36,399 nucleotides of DNA from DATEJJ01 sp039649115 (lineage in GTDB: Bacteria > Actinomycetota > Actinomycetes > Mycobacteriales > Micromonosporaceae): positions 1-36,399 of the forward strand of contig JBBWZQ010000207.1 of the NCBI GenBank assembly GCA_039649115.1. Reading direction: 5' to 3'. This document shows positions 15,231 through 23,163 of the stretch, piece after piece; the first letter of the stretch is position 1, and each line of letters starts with the position of its first letter. Below the pieces are notes generated by a model. It was not told where the DNA came from and ran no database searches. It worked only from the letters and a program-made list of their open reading frames with translations. The translations under genes were made by a program, and so were the position numbers.

Positions 15231-16232
15231 ATGAAGCCTGCCGTGAGCACGCCGTCCACGTCCACAAGCAGCGCCGTCGCGACGGATCCGTTCCAGCACG
15301 AGGCGCTGTTCTACCGTGACCGGGACGAGTACCTCGCGGTGACCGTGCCGTTCATCGAGGGCGGGCTGGCGCGGGACGAGCCCGTCCTGGTCGCCGTGCC
15401 GGCGGCCAACCTCGACCTGCTGCGCGCCGAGGTGGGCGAGGCGGGCGGCCGGGTCTCCTACGCCGACATGTCCCAGGCGGGCCGCAACCCCGGCCGGATC
15501 ATCCCGTACGTGCTGCACGCGTTCATCGCCCGGCACACCCCGCGCAGCGCCCGGGTCATCGGGGAGCCGATCTGGGACGGCCGGTCCGGCGACGAGTACC
15601 CCGCCTGCGTCCAGCACGAGGCGCTCATCAACCTCGCCTTCACCGGGCTCGACGTGGCGATCGTGTGCCCGTACGACGTCTCGGCGCTGCCGGCGGACCG
15701 GGTGGCCGACGCGCACCGCACCCACCCGGTGCTGGCGGACCCGGGCAGCCGGTGGGCCAGCCGGGCGTACATGGAGCCCAGCGCCCTGGTCGCCGCGTTC
15801 AACAAGCCGCTGGGTCCGGTGCCGCCGGACGCGGTCACGCTCATCTTCGGCGCCGACGAGCTGGCCGCGATCCGCGACCTGGCCGGCGAGCACGCCGAGC
15901 GGGCCGGCCTGTCCGAGCGGCGCGGCGCACAACTCCAGCTCGCCGTCAACGAGATCGCGACGAACTGCGTCACCCACGGGAACGGCCCGGGGGTGCTGCG
16001 CCTCTGGCTCACCGAGGGGTACCTGGTCGCGGAGATCAACGGCGGCGGCCGGCTGCGCGACCCGCTGGCCGGGCGCATCCCGGTGCCCCCGCGGCAGCCG
16101 AACGGGCGGGGCCTGCTGCTGGTCAACGAGGTCTGCGACCTGGTCCGGGTACACACCTCGATGCAGGGGACGACGACCCGGCTCTACATGGGTCGCGGCG
16201 GGAGCGGCGTCACGGGGTCGTCAGGTTCTTGA
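15231..16232 (+). CDS. MEDS sensor domain fused to an anti-sigma HATPase
   Basis: A 333-residue regulator. Residues about 18-180 form a MEDS domain (DcmR-type sensory domain): FQHEALFYRDRDEYL, then a RecA-like fold with FIARHTPRSARVIGEPIW. Residues about 205-325 are an RsbW-like GHKL ATPase with N box LAVNEIATNCVTHG (E241, N245), a G1 region NGGGRLRDP and G2 NGRGLLLVNEV. MEDS-HATPase proteins are common in actinomycetes and are thought to regulate sigma factors through STAS partners in response to an unknown signal. The ATG at 15231 lacks a clear ribosome site; GTG at 15243 is an alternative. The 3' end overlaps the convergent HATPase gene by 23 bases. Confidence 0.86.
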   Translation: MKPAVSTPSTSTSSAVATDPFQHEALFYRDRDEYLAVTVPFIEGGLARDEPVLVAVPAANLDLLRAEVGEAGGRVSYADMSQAGRNPGRIIPYVLHAFIARHTPRSARVIGEPIWDGRSGDEYPACVQHEALINLAFTGLDVAIVCPYDVSALPADRVADAHRTHPVLADPGSRWASRAYMEPSALVAAFNKPLGPVPPDAVTLIFGADELAAIRDLAGEHAERAGLSERRGAQLQLAVNEIATNCVTHGNGPGVLRLWLTEGYLVAEINGGGRLRDPLAGRIPVPPRQPNGRGLLLVNEVCDLVRVHTSMQGTTTRLYMGRGGSGVTGSSGS

Positions 16233-16608
16233 CCACGCGTACCGTCGTCCCGCGCTCCCCGGTGGCGATCGCGACCTCGTCGCACAGCCGGTGCACCAGC
16301 CACAGCCCCCGGCCGCCCGGGGCGTGCGCGGGCGGCAGCCGGTGGCCGTCGCGCCGGTCCGCCGGCAGTCCCGGTCCCACGTCGCTGACCTCGCACCAGA
16401 GCGCGGCCGGGGTGCGCCACAGGCGCACGTCGCCACTGCCCCCGCCGTGCTGGACGGCGTTGGTCACCAGCTCGTTCACGGCGAGGACGAAATCCGCCCG
16501 CTGCCGGTCGCCCAGGCCGTGCCACGCCGCGAACTGCGTCACGGCATGCCGGACGGTCGCGATGTGCTCCAGGTCCACCGCGAGCCGTACCGCGTCCTGC
16601 CCGGTCAA
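16210..16608 (-). CDS. RsbW-like anti-sigma HATPase
   Basis: A 132-residue single-domain GHKL serine-kinase-type anti-sigma factor. N box ADFVLAVNELVTNAVQHGG (E46, N50), G1 SDVGPGLP (D77) and G2 GGRGLWLVHRL are all intact, so it should bind ATP, unlike the degenerate G1 of the STAS-HATPase fusion. It is a good candidate partner for the STAS protein at 3227 or the sigma factor at 5001. The start is TTG at 16606-16608, chosen because a strong GGAAGGGG site lies 5-6 bases upstream and no ATG or GTG in frame precedes the N box at the right distance. Confidence 0.9.
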   Translation of the reverse strand: MTGQDAVRLAVDLEHIATVRHAVTQFAAWHGLGDRQRADFVLAVNELVTNAVQHGGGSGDVRLWRTPAALWCEVSDVGPGLPADRRDGHRLPPAHAPGGRGLWLVHRLCDEVAIATGERGTTVRVVKNLTTP

Positions 16609-16666
16609 ACCAACCCCTTCCCGGGCCGCAGCCTATCGCGTGCCACCGGCCGGCCGGGGTGGATGG

Positions 16667-16691
16667 GATTCGACGCGACCGCGCTGGGTAC
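16667..16691 (+). promoter_or_regulatory. Second sigma-B/F-like promoter, nearly leaderless
   Basis: GATT (16667-16670), a 15-base spacer and GGGTAC (16686-16691) resemble the GTTT-N14-16-GGGTAT consensus. As at 13494, exactly 9 bases lie between the hexamer and the ATG (16701), and no ribosome site is present. The -35 element is one base off consensus. Confidence 0.45.
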
Positions 16692-16700
16692 CACGGACAC

Positions 16701-17642
16701 ATGCGCTGGTGGTATGGCACGTCAGAGGTCGGGCGGCGGCTGCTGGACAGCCTGGAGCGCACGTCGGCGCTCGACGGCGCGGTGGAGTCGCTGCGCAGGT
16801 CCGTCCGGCGGGTGATCCGGCCCGGCGCGCCCGCCGACGCGCTGCACGGGGTGTGGCTCGGCCATCCCCTGCACCCCGCGCTGACCGACGTGCCGGTGGG
16901 CGCCTGGGTCGGTGCCGCGGCCCTCGACCTGCTGCCCGGCCAGCGACGTGCGGCCACGGCCATGGTCGGACTGGGTCTCGCGGCCACGGTGCCCACCGTG
17001 GTGACCGGGGCCAGCGACTGGTCGGAAGCCGGACGCGAGCAGCAGCGCGTCGGCCTGGTGCACGCCGCGGCCAACCTCGCGGCCGTGACGCTGTACTCCG
17101 GCTCGCTCGTCGCCCGGGTGCGCGGCGCCGACCGTACCGGCCGGGTGCTCGGCGGGCTCGGCCTCGCCATGGTCGGCCTCGCCAGCTACGTCGGCGGCCA
17201 CCTGTCCTACCGTTCGGCCGCGGGCGTGAACAACGCGGTACCCGCCCTGCGCCGGCTGCCGGAGGACTGGCAGCCCCTCGGTGCCCTGGCCGGCCTGCCC
17301 GAGCGGCAGCCGCTGCGCCGCCTGATCGCCGGTACCGTCCCGGTCCTCGTGTACCGGGACGGCGACGAGGTACGGGTGCTGGTCGAGCAGTGCGAGCACA
17401 TGGCCGGGCCGCTGGCCGGCGGCGAGATCGTGACGCGGGACGGTGAGGCGTGCGTGGCGTGCCCGTGGCACGGGAGCGTCTTCCGGCTCTGCGACGGGCG
17501 GGTCGAGCACGGGCCGGCCACCCAGCCGCAGCCGGTGCTGGAGGTGCGGGTGGTGGACGGGCAGGTGTCGGCGCGCCGGGCGTCCTTTGTGGACGGCGTA
17601 CCGGTCACGCACCCCGCCGTCGGCTCCGCCCGGCGCAGCTAG
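16701..17642 (+). CDS. DUF2231 membrane protein with C-terminal Rieske [2Fe-2S] domain
   Basis: A 313-residue fusion. The N-terminal half is a DUF2231 four-helix membrane domain (HGVWLGHPLHPALTDVPVGAW with the conserved HPLHP; hydrophobic segments around 55-185). The C-terminal half (about 200-295) is a Rieske domain with cluster ligands C231-x-H233 (QCEHMAGPL) and C254-x-x-H257 (CPWHGSVF). It probably passes electrons at the membrane; partner and substrate are unknown. Rieske-DUF2231 fusions are common in actinobacteria. The ATG at 16701 follows a stress-sigma-like promoter. Its TAG stop shares the palindrome CTAG (17639-17642) with the TAG stop of the convergent synthetase gene. Confidence 0.9.
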   Translation: MRWWYGTSEVGRRLLDSLERTSALDGAVESLRRSVRRVIRPGAPADALHGVWLGHPLHPALTDVPVGAWVGAAALDLLPGQRRAATAMVGLGLAATVPTVVTGASDWSEAGREQQRVGLVHAAANLAAVTLYSGSLVARVRGADRTGRVLGGLGLAMVGLASYVGGHLSYRSAAGVNNAVPALRRLPEDWQPLGALAGLPERQPLRRLIAGTVPVLVYRDGDEVRVLVEQCEHMAGPLAGGEIVTRDGEACVACPWHGSVFRLCDGRVEHGPATQPQPVLEVRVVDGQVSARRASFVDGVPVTHPAVGSARRS

Positions 17643-19021
17643 GTCAGCATGCGTTTCTGTACCTTGCCCATGGCGTTGCGGGGCAGGGACTCCACGATGT
17701 GCACCCGTCTGGGTCGCTTGTGGACGGACAGCCCGGTGGCCACGAAGTCGATGAGCTGCCGTTCCGACACGCCCTCCGCGACCACGTACGCGACGATCTC
17801 CTGTCCCAGGTCGCGGTGCGCCACCCCGACCACGGCCGCCTCGCGCACCGCCGGGTGGGCCAGCAGCGCGTGCTCCACCTCACCCGCGCCGATCCGGTAC
17901 CCGCCGCTCTTGATGAGGTCGGTGGACAGGCGGCCCATGATGCGGTGCGCACCGTCCCGCTCGATGACGGCGGCGTCGCCCGTGCGGAACCAGCCGTCCG
18001 GGGTATGGCTGGCGGCGGTTGCCTCGGGCTGGTTCAGGTACCCGGAGAACATCGTGGCACCGCGCACCTCCAGCTCGGCGTCCTCGCCCGTGACGCGGGT
18101 CGACACGCCGGCGACCGGTGAGCCGACGTACCCGGGCCGGCGCGGCCCGTCGGCCCGCGCGCTGACGGTGATGAGCGTCTCGGTCATCCCGTACCGCTCC
18201 ACCGGCGACTGGCCGGTGAGGTCGCGCAGCGCCTCGAAGACCGCGGGCGGCAGCGGCGCGCTGCCGGACACGAGCAGCCGGGCACCGGCCAGGGACCGGG
18301 CGGCGGCCGGATCCTGGGTGACCCGGGACCAGACGGTCGGCACGCCGAAGTAGAGGGTGCCGGCGGCCGCCGCGTAGGCCTGCGGGGTCGGGCGCACCGT
18401 GTGGCGCAGTCGGGAGCCGACCCGCAGCGCGCCCAGGACGCCGAGCACGAGCCCGTGCACGTGGTACAGCGGCAGGCCGTGGACGAGCAGGTCGTCAGGG
18501 GTCCACGCCCACGCCTCGGCGAGCGCGTCCAGGTCGGCGGCGACGGCGGCGCGGCTGAGCTGCACGCCCTTGGGCGGACCGGTGGTGCCGCTGGTGTAGA
18601 GGATCAGCGCGGTGTCCGTACCGGGCGGCTCGGGGTAGCGGACGGTGGAGCGCGCCGTCGGGTCGACCGGCACGACCGGCACGGTGCCGGGGATGTCTAG
18701 AGTGGACGGAGTGCACAGCAGCAGCTCGGCGCCGCAGTCCCCCAGGATGTGGTCGCGCTCCAGCGGACCGGCGTCGGCGGGCACCGGCACCACCGGTACC
18801 CCCGCGAGAAGACCGCCCACGACCGCGACGACCGTGTCGAGCCCGGCCGCCGCGTGCACCGCGACCGCCCGCGCGCCGGCCACCCGGTCGGCGACCGCGG
18901 TCGCCGCGCCGCGCAGGCCCTCCCACGAAGTGGACAAATCACCGACAGTGACCGCGTCCGGCCGGTCGCCGGACGTTCCGGACAGCGCGGGCAACAGCGG
19001 CAGCGCCGGTGACAACGGCAT
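17639..19021 (-). CDS. matB: Malonyl-CoA/acyl-CoA synthetase (MatB-like)
   Basis: A 460-residue member of the AMP-forming ligase family. Motifs: LYTSGTTGPPKG (P-loop-like), GLPLYHVHGLVLGVLGALR, VERYGMTETL, WFRTGD, SGGYRIGAGEVE and PRNAMGKVQKR with catalytic Lys453. The compact length and the HGLVLGVLG and YGMTETL segments resemble actinomycete malonyl-CoA synthetase MatB, which makes malonyl-CoA from malonate, CoA and ATP; a related short-acid specificity cannot be excluded. The ATG at 19019-19021 follows a GGGGGG site by about four bases. It is divergent from the secreted DUF4082 protein and is not obviously linked to glycan synthesis. Confidence 0.85.
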   Translation of the reverse strand: MPLSPALPLLPALSGTSGDRPDAVTVGDLSTSWEGLRGAATAVADRVAGARAVAVHAAAGLDTVVAVVGGLLAGVPVVPVPADAGPLERDHILGDCGAELLLCTPSTLDIPGTVPVVPVDPTARSTVRYPEPPGTDTALILYTSGTTGPPKGVQLSRAAVAADLDALAEAWAWTPDDLLVHGLPLYHVHGLVLGVLGALRVGSRLRHTVRPTPQAYAAAAGTLYFGVPTVWSRVTQDPAAARSLAGARLLVSGSAPLPPAVFEALRDLTGQSPVERYGMTETLITVSARADGPRRPGYVGSPVAGVSTRVTGEDAELEVRGATMFSGYLNQPEATAASHTPDGWFRTGDAAVIERDGAHRIMGRLSTDLIKSGGYRIGAGEVEHALLAHPAVREAAVVGVAHRDLGQEIVAYVVAEGVSERQLIDFVATGLSVHKRPRRVHIVESLPRNAMGKVQKRMLT

Positions 19022-19375
19022 GGAGCCCCCCAGAAACAGCAGGTGGCGGCCGGCGGAGGGAGCGGAGCCTGTCGCCTTCGGTACACGCGTGGTCTGAACG
19101 GCTGATCTTACCTGGCCGGCCGGTAACACTTTCCATGTGGAGAGCGGCTTGCCTGCGTGGTCAGTCAAATCTACGGTCGCGCTGGGCCACTGTGGTGGTT
19201 CCGCGGTGTGGGGCCGGAACGACGCTCAGGAGAGCTGGAAAACATGTCCAATGGTGATGAGAAGGACTCCCGAGGCGACGGGGCTCTTGGGCGTTCTGTC
19301 TCAGTGGTCGCGGACTTCCTGAGATCGGCGGTGCCGGCCTCGCTCGGCGGTCGGCCACTGGATCCCCGGAGCGTG
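19022..19375. promoter_or_regulatory. Divergent region with a near-palindrome and long leader
   Basis: The 354 bases hold no supported gene. TTACC (19108-19112) and GGTAA (19122-19126) flank a GGCCGGCC core, giving a near-palindrome that could be an operator; TAAGAT (minus strand, 19110-19105) is -10-like for the synthetase gene. An ATG at 19244 is in frame with the secreted protein and has AGGAG upstream, but codons from there to 19375 lack the high third-position GC of the region, so it is treated as untranslated leader. Confidence 0.4.
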
Positions 19376-22300
19376 ATGAACTCCGGCCCGGCGCGGCGGC
19401 GCTGGCTGCGGCGCCCGTTCGCGGCGGCCGCGATCGCCGCGGCCCTGATCGCGCTCGGCCTGACCAGCAGCGGCCCGGCGCACGCCGACCCCTGCTCGCC
19501 CAACCCGGTCGCCTGCGAGAACGCCAAGACCGGCACCGACCCGGGCATCTGGGACGTCGAGGGCGACGGCGACGACACGATCCAGGGCTTCGCCACCGAC
19601 ATGAGCGTCAACCTCGGCGGGACCATCCACTTCAAGGTCAAGGCCCAGCACGCGTTCACCGTCACCGTGTACCGGCTGGGCTACTACAACAACAACGGCG
19701 CCCGGCTGATCGCCACGCTGCCCGGCACGTTCCCCGCGCAGAACACGTCGACGAGCTGCGTCAGCAGTACCGCGACCGAGATCCTGGACTGCGGCACCTG
19801 GGCGGAGTCGGCGTCGTGGACGGTACCCACGACCGAGACCTCCGGCGTGTACCTCGCGCGGCTCACCCGGACGGACGCGACCGGCACCACGGGAGCCAGC
19901 CACATCACGTTCGTCGTGCGGGACGACGCGAGCACGTCGAAGATCCTGTTCAAGACGTCGGACGCGACGTGGCAGGCGTACAACACCTACGGTGGCGCGG
20001 ACTTCTACCAGGGCAACGTGAACGGCCGAGCCTACAAGATCAGCTACAACCGTCCATTCGCGACACGCAGCCAGAACAACGGGCGGGACTTCCTGTACAG
20101 CAACGAGTACCCGATGCTCCGGTTCCTGGAGCGCAACGGCTACGACGTGAGCTACACGACGGACGTGGACGCCGACCGGTACGGCAGCCTGCTGCTGAAC
20201 CACCGGATCATCACCTCGACCGGGCACGACGAGTACTGGTCCGGCACCGAACGGTCCAATGTGGAGGCTGCCCGGGACGCCGGGGTGAACCTGGCGTTCT
20301 TCAGCGGCAACGAGGTGTACTGGAAGACCCGCTGGGAGAACAGCGTGGACGGCCACAACACCGACCACCGCACGCTGGTGACGTACAAGGAAACCTGGGA
20401 CAACACCAAGACGGATCCCTCGTCGGAGTGGACCGGAACCTGGCGCGACCCGCGGTTCTCGCCGCCGTCCAACGGCGGCCGGCCGGAGAGCGCGCTGACC
20501 GGCACCGCGTACATGTCCAACTTCGACGACCTGGCGCTGCAGGTGCCCCCCGCACAGGGCAAGCTGCGGCTGTGGCGGGACTCCGGCGTGGCCACGCTCG
20601 CGGCCGGCAACTCGACCGCCACGCTGGCCGCGCACACCATCGGGTACGAGTCGGACGAGCCGCTGGACAACGGCTTCCGGCCGGCCGGCCTCGTGTACAT
20701 GTCGACCACCACCGGCTCGACGCCGCAGTACCTGCAGGACTTCGGCAGCACCGTGGTGGCCGGCACGACCACGCACCACCTGACGCTGTACAAGGCGGCG
20801 AGCGGCGCGCTGGTGTTCTCCGCCGGCACCATCCAGTTCGCCTGGGGCCTGGACATCAACCACGACAGTGACACCACGCCGCAGCCGGTGAACACGAGCA
20901 TGCAGCAGATGGTGATCAACCTGTTCGCGGACATGGGCGTGCAACCGGCCACGCTGATCAGCGGCCTGCACGCGGAGAGCGCGTCGACCGACACCACCGG
21001 GCCGGCCGTGACCGTCTCCTCGCCCGCCAACAACACCACGGTCAGCAGCGGCGCGCAGGTCACCGTGTCCGGCACCGCGTCGGACTCCGGTGGCCTGGTC
21101 GCGGGTGTCGAGGCCTCCACCGACGGCGGGACCAGCTGGCATCTGGCCACCGGGACCACATCGTGGTCGTACACGTTCTACGCGGCCGGGATCCTCGGGC
21201 AGACGGTGCAGGTGCGCGGGGTGGACGACAGCGCCAACCGTGGGGCGCCGGCCACCGTCGCGCTGAAGATCAACGGTCCGTACACGGTGTTCGGGGCGCG
21301 GGTACCCACGACCACCGCGGTGGCCGACGCGTCCGGGGTGGAGCTCGGGCTGCGCTTCACGCCGCTGGACAACGGGTACGTGACCGGGGTCCGGTTCTAC
21401 AAGGGCACCGGGAACTCGGGTAGCCACACGGGCAGCCTGTGGAGCGCGTCCGGCACCCAGCTGGCGACCGGGACGTTCAGCGGCGAGAGCCCGACCGGCT
21501 GGCAGACGCTGATGTTCTCCAGTCCGGTACAGGTGACGGCGGGCACCGCGTACGTGGTGTCGTACTTCGCGCCGAACGGGCACTACGCCGACGACACGAT
21601 GGTGTTCAGCTACCGCGACTTCGTGGTGCCGCCGCTGTCCGTCGCCCGTACCACGAACACGGTCACCAGCGGCACGGTGACGACCACGGCCAGCGGCGTG
21701 TACGCGTACGGCAGCAAGTTCCCGACCGGCACGCCGATGGACGGCACGAACTACTACGTGGACCCGGTCTTCACCGACAGCGACATCGCGCCGCCGACGG
21801 TGGTGTCCACCTCGCCGGTCTCCGGCGGCCAGTACGCACCGGTCGGCGTGCACCCGACGGCCAGCTTCTCCAAGGCGGTCAACGCCGGCACCATCTCCTT
21901 CACGCTCTCCGACGGCTCGGCCACGGTCGCGGGTTCGACCACCTACGACAGCGCCTCGAAGACGGCCACCTTCACGCCGTCGGCGAGCCTCGCCACGAGC
22001 ACCGTGTACACCGCGACGGTGTCCGCGACCGACAACGCGGGCAACGCGATGACGTCCGCGTACTCGTGGTCGTTCACGACGGACGCGTACCCGAGCGTGG
22101 CCACCCTGCTGCCCCCGAACGGGGTACCGGCGAACGCGTCGGTCAACGACCCGAACGCGGTGGAGCTGGGCGTGAAGTTCACCCCGCAGGTCGACGGCCT
22201 GCTCATCGGGGTGCGCTACTACCAGGGGTCGGGCAACACCGGCACGCACACCGGCTCGCTCTGGACGGCCGCCGGCACCCTGCTGGCCACCGCGCAGTTC

Positions 22301-23068
22301 ACCAACGAGACCGGCTCGGGCTGGCAGACCGTGCACTTCAGCAGCCCGGTGACGGTCTCCGGCGGCGCCTCCTACGTGGTGTCGTACTACGCGCCGCACG
22401 GCAGCTACGCCGCCGACTCGAACTACTTCGCCTCGGCGGTGACGAACGGGTACCTGACCGCGCCGGCCGGCGCCAACGGGCTCTACCAGTACGGCGCGGA
22501 CGCGTTCCCGACCGGCTCGTACCAGTCGTCGAACTACTGGGTGGACCCGCTGTTCATACCGACCGGCAGCCCGAGCCCGAGCCCGTCGCCACTGCCGAGC
22601 ACCGCGGTCGGCCTGTTCGCCGGTTCGGCCACGCCGGCGAACGCGAGCTGGCCGGACCCGGCGGCGATCTCGGTCGGCGTGCAGTTCACGTCCGACGTGA
22701 ACGGGCTGATCTACGGGGTCAAGTTCTACAAGGGCGCGCAGAACATCGGCACGCACACCGGCACCCTGTGGACCTCCACCGGTACCCAGCTGGCGACGGG
22801 CACGTTCGTCAACGAATCGGGGTCGGGGTGGCAGACACTGGTGTTCGGCACCCCGGTCGCGATCACCGCCGGTACCACATATGTGGCGTCCTATTCGACG
22901 GCGGTGGGCTACTACGCGGTCGACGCGAATGCGTTCGCCGGCGGCCTTGACAACGCGCCACTCCATGTACCGGCGTCGGGTGGACTGTACCTGTACGGCA
23001 GCGGATTCCCCACCAATCTCGTGGCCCACAACTACTGGGTGGACGTGATATTCGTACCAAGTTCCTGA
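19376..23068 (+). CDS. Secreted DMFase-beta-like protein with three DUF4082 modules
   Basis: A 1230-residue secreted protein. The signal peptide has a basic n-region (RRRWLRRPF), a hydrophobic core and a cleavage site after AHA at residue 37. Residues about 38-535 match the C-terminal domain family of N,N-dimethylformamidase large subunits (GHDEYWSGTE at 283-292, FSGNEVYWK at 308-316), here with no small subunit nearby. An Ig-like domain follows (540-635), then DUF4082 modules at about 638-800, 905-1062 and 1079-1230, with a Big_5-like Ig domain at 803-905 and a Ser-Pro linker (SPSPSPSPLPS) before the last. Each DUF4082 copy repeats GVxFYxGxxNxGxHTGxLW...GWQT...YVxSY. The modules look like carbohydrate- or surface-binding units. 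ATG 19376 (GGAG 4 bases upstream) is preferred over ATG 19244, which would add 44 residues before the signal peptide. Confidence 0.83.
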   Translation: MNSGPARRRWLRRPFAAAAIAAALIALGLTSSGPAHADPCSPNPVACENAKTGTDPGIWDVEGDGDDTIQGFATDMSVNLGGTIHFKVKAQHAFTVTVYRLGYYNNNGARLIATLPGTFPAQNTSTSCVSSTATEILDCGTWAESASWTVPTTETSGVYLARLTRTDATGTTGASHITFVVRDDASTSKILFKTSDATWQAYNTYGGADFYQGNVNGRAYKISYNRPFATRSQNNGRDFLYSNEYPMLRFLERNGYDVSYTTDVDADRYGSLLLNHRIITSTGHDEYWSGTERSNVEAARDAGVNLAFFSGNEVYWKTRWENSVDGHNTDHRTLVTYKETWDNTKTDPSSEWTGTWRDPRFSPPSNGGRPESALTGTAYMSNFDDLALQVPPAQGKLRLWRDSGVATLAAGNSTATLAAHTIGYESDEPLDNGFRPAGLVYMSTTTGSTPQYLQDFGSTVVAGTTTHHLTLYKAASGALVFSAGTIQFAWGLDINHDSDTTPQPVNTSMQQMVINLFADMGVQPATLISGLHAESASTDTTGPAVTVSSPANNTTVSSGAQVTVSGTASDSGGLVAGVEASTDGGTSWHLATGTTSWSYTFYAAGILGQTVQVRGVDDSANRGAPATVALKINGPYTVFGARVPTTTAVADASGVELGLRFTPLDNGYVTGVRFYKGTGNSGSHTGSLWSASGTQLATGTFSGESPTGWQTLMFSSPVQVTAGTAYVVSYFAPNGHYADDTMVFSYRDFVVPPLSVARTTNTVTSGTVTTTASGVYAYGSKFPTGTPMDGTNYYVDPVFTDSDIAPPTVVSTSPVSGGQYAPVGVHPTASFSKAVNAGTISFTLSDGSATVAGSTTYDSASKTATFTPSASLATSTVYTATVSATDNAGNAMTSAYSWSFTTDAYPSVATLLPPNGVPANASVNDPNAVELGVKFTPQVDGLLIGVRYYQGSGNTGTHTGSLWTAAGTLLATAQFTNETGSGWQTVHFSSPVTVSGGASYVVSYYAPHGSYAADSNYFASAVTNGYLTAPAGANGLYQYGADAFPTGSYQSSNYWVDPLFIPTGSPSPSPSPLPSTAVGLFAGSATPANASWPDPAAISVGVQFTSDVNGLIYGVKFYKGAQNIGTHTGTLWTSTGTQLATGTFVNESGSGWQTLVFGTPVAITAGTTYVASYSTAVGYYAVDANAFAGGLDNAPLHVPASGGLYLYGSGFPTNLVAHNYWVDVIFVPSS

Positions 23069-23092
23069 ATTACTTATCGGAATGACGATTGT

Positions 23093-23138
23093 GCGCCGGG
23101 CGCGTTCTGCGGCACGATTTGGCCGCGGCGCCCGGCGC
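23093..23138 (+). terminator. GC-rich hairpin after the secreted-protein gene
   Basis: GCGCCGGGCGC (23093-23103) pairs perfectly with GCGCCCGGCGC (23128-23138) across a 24-base loop, 24 bases after the stop codon. There is no T-run, as is usual for actinobacterial hairpins, so termination is likely but not certain. Confidence 0.5.
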
Positions 23139-23163
23139 CCGCACTGACAACTAGGGGGAGGCG

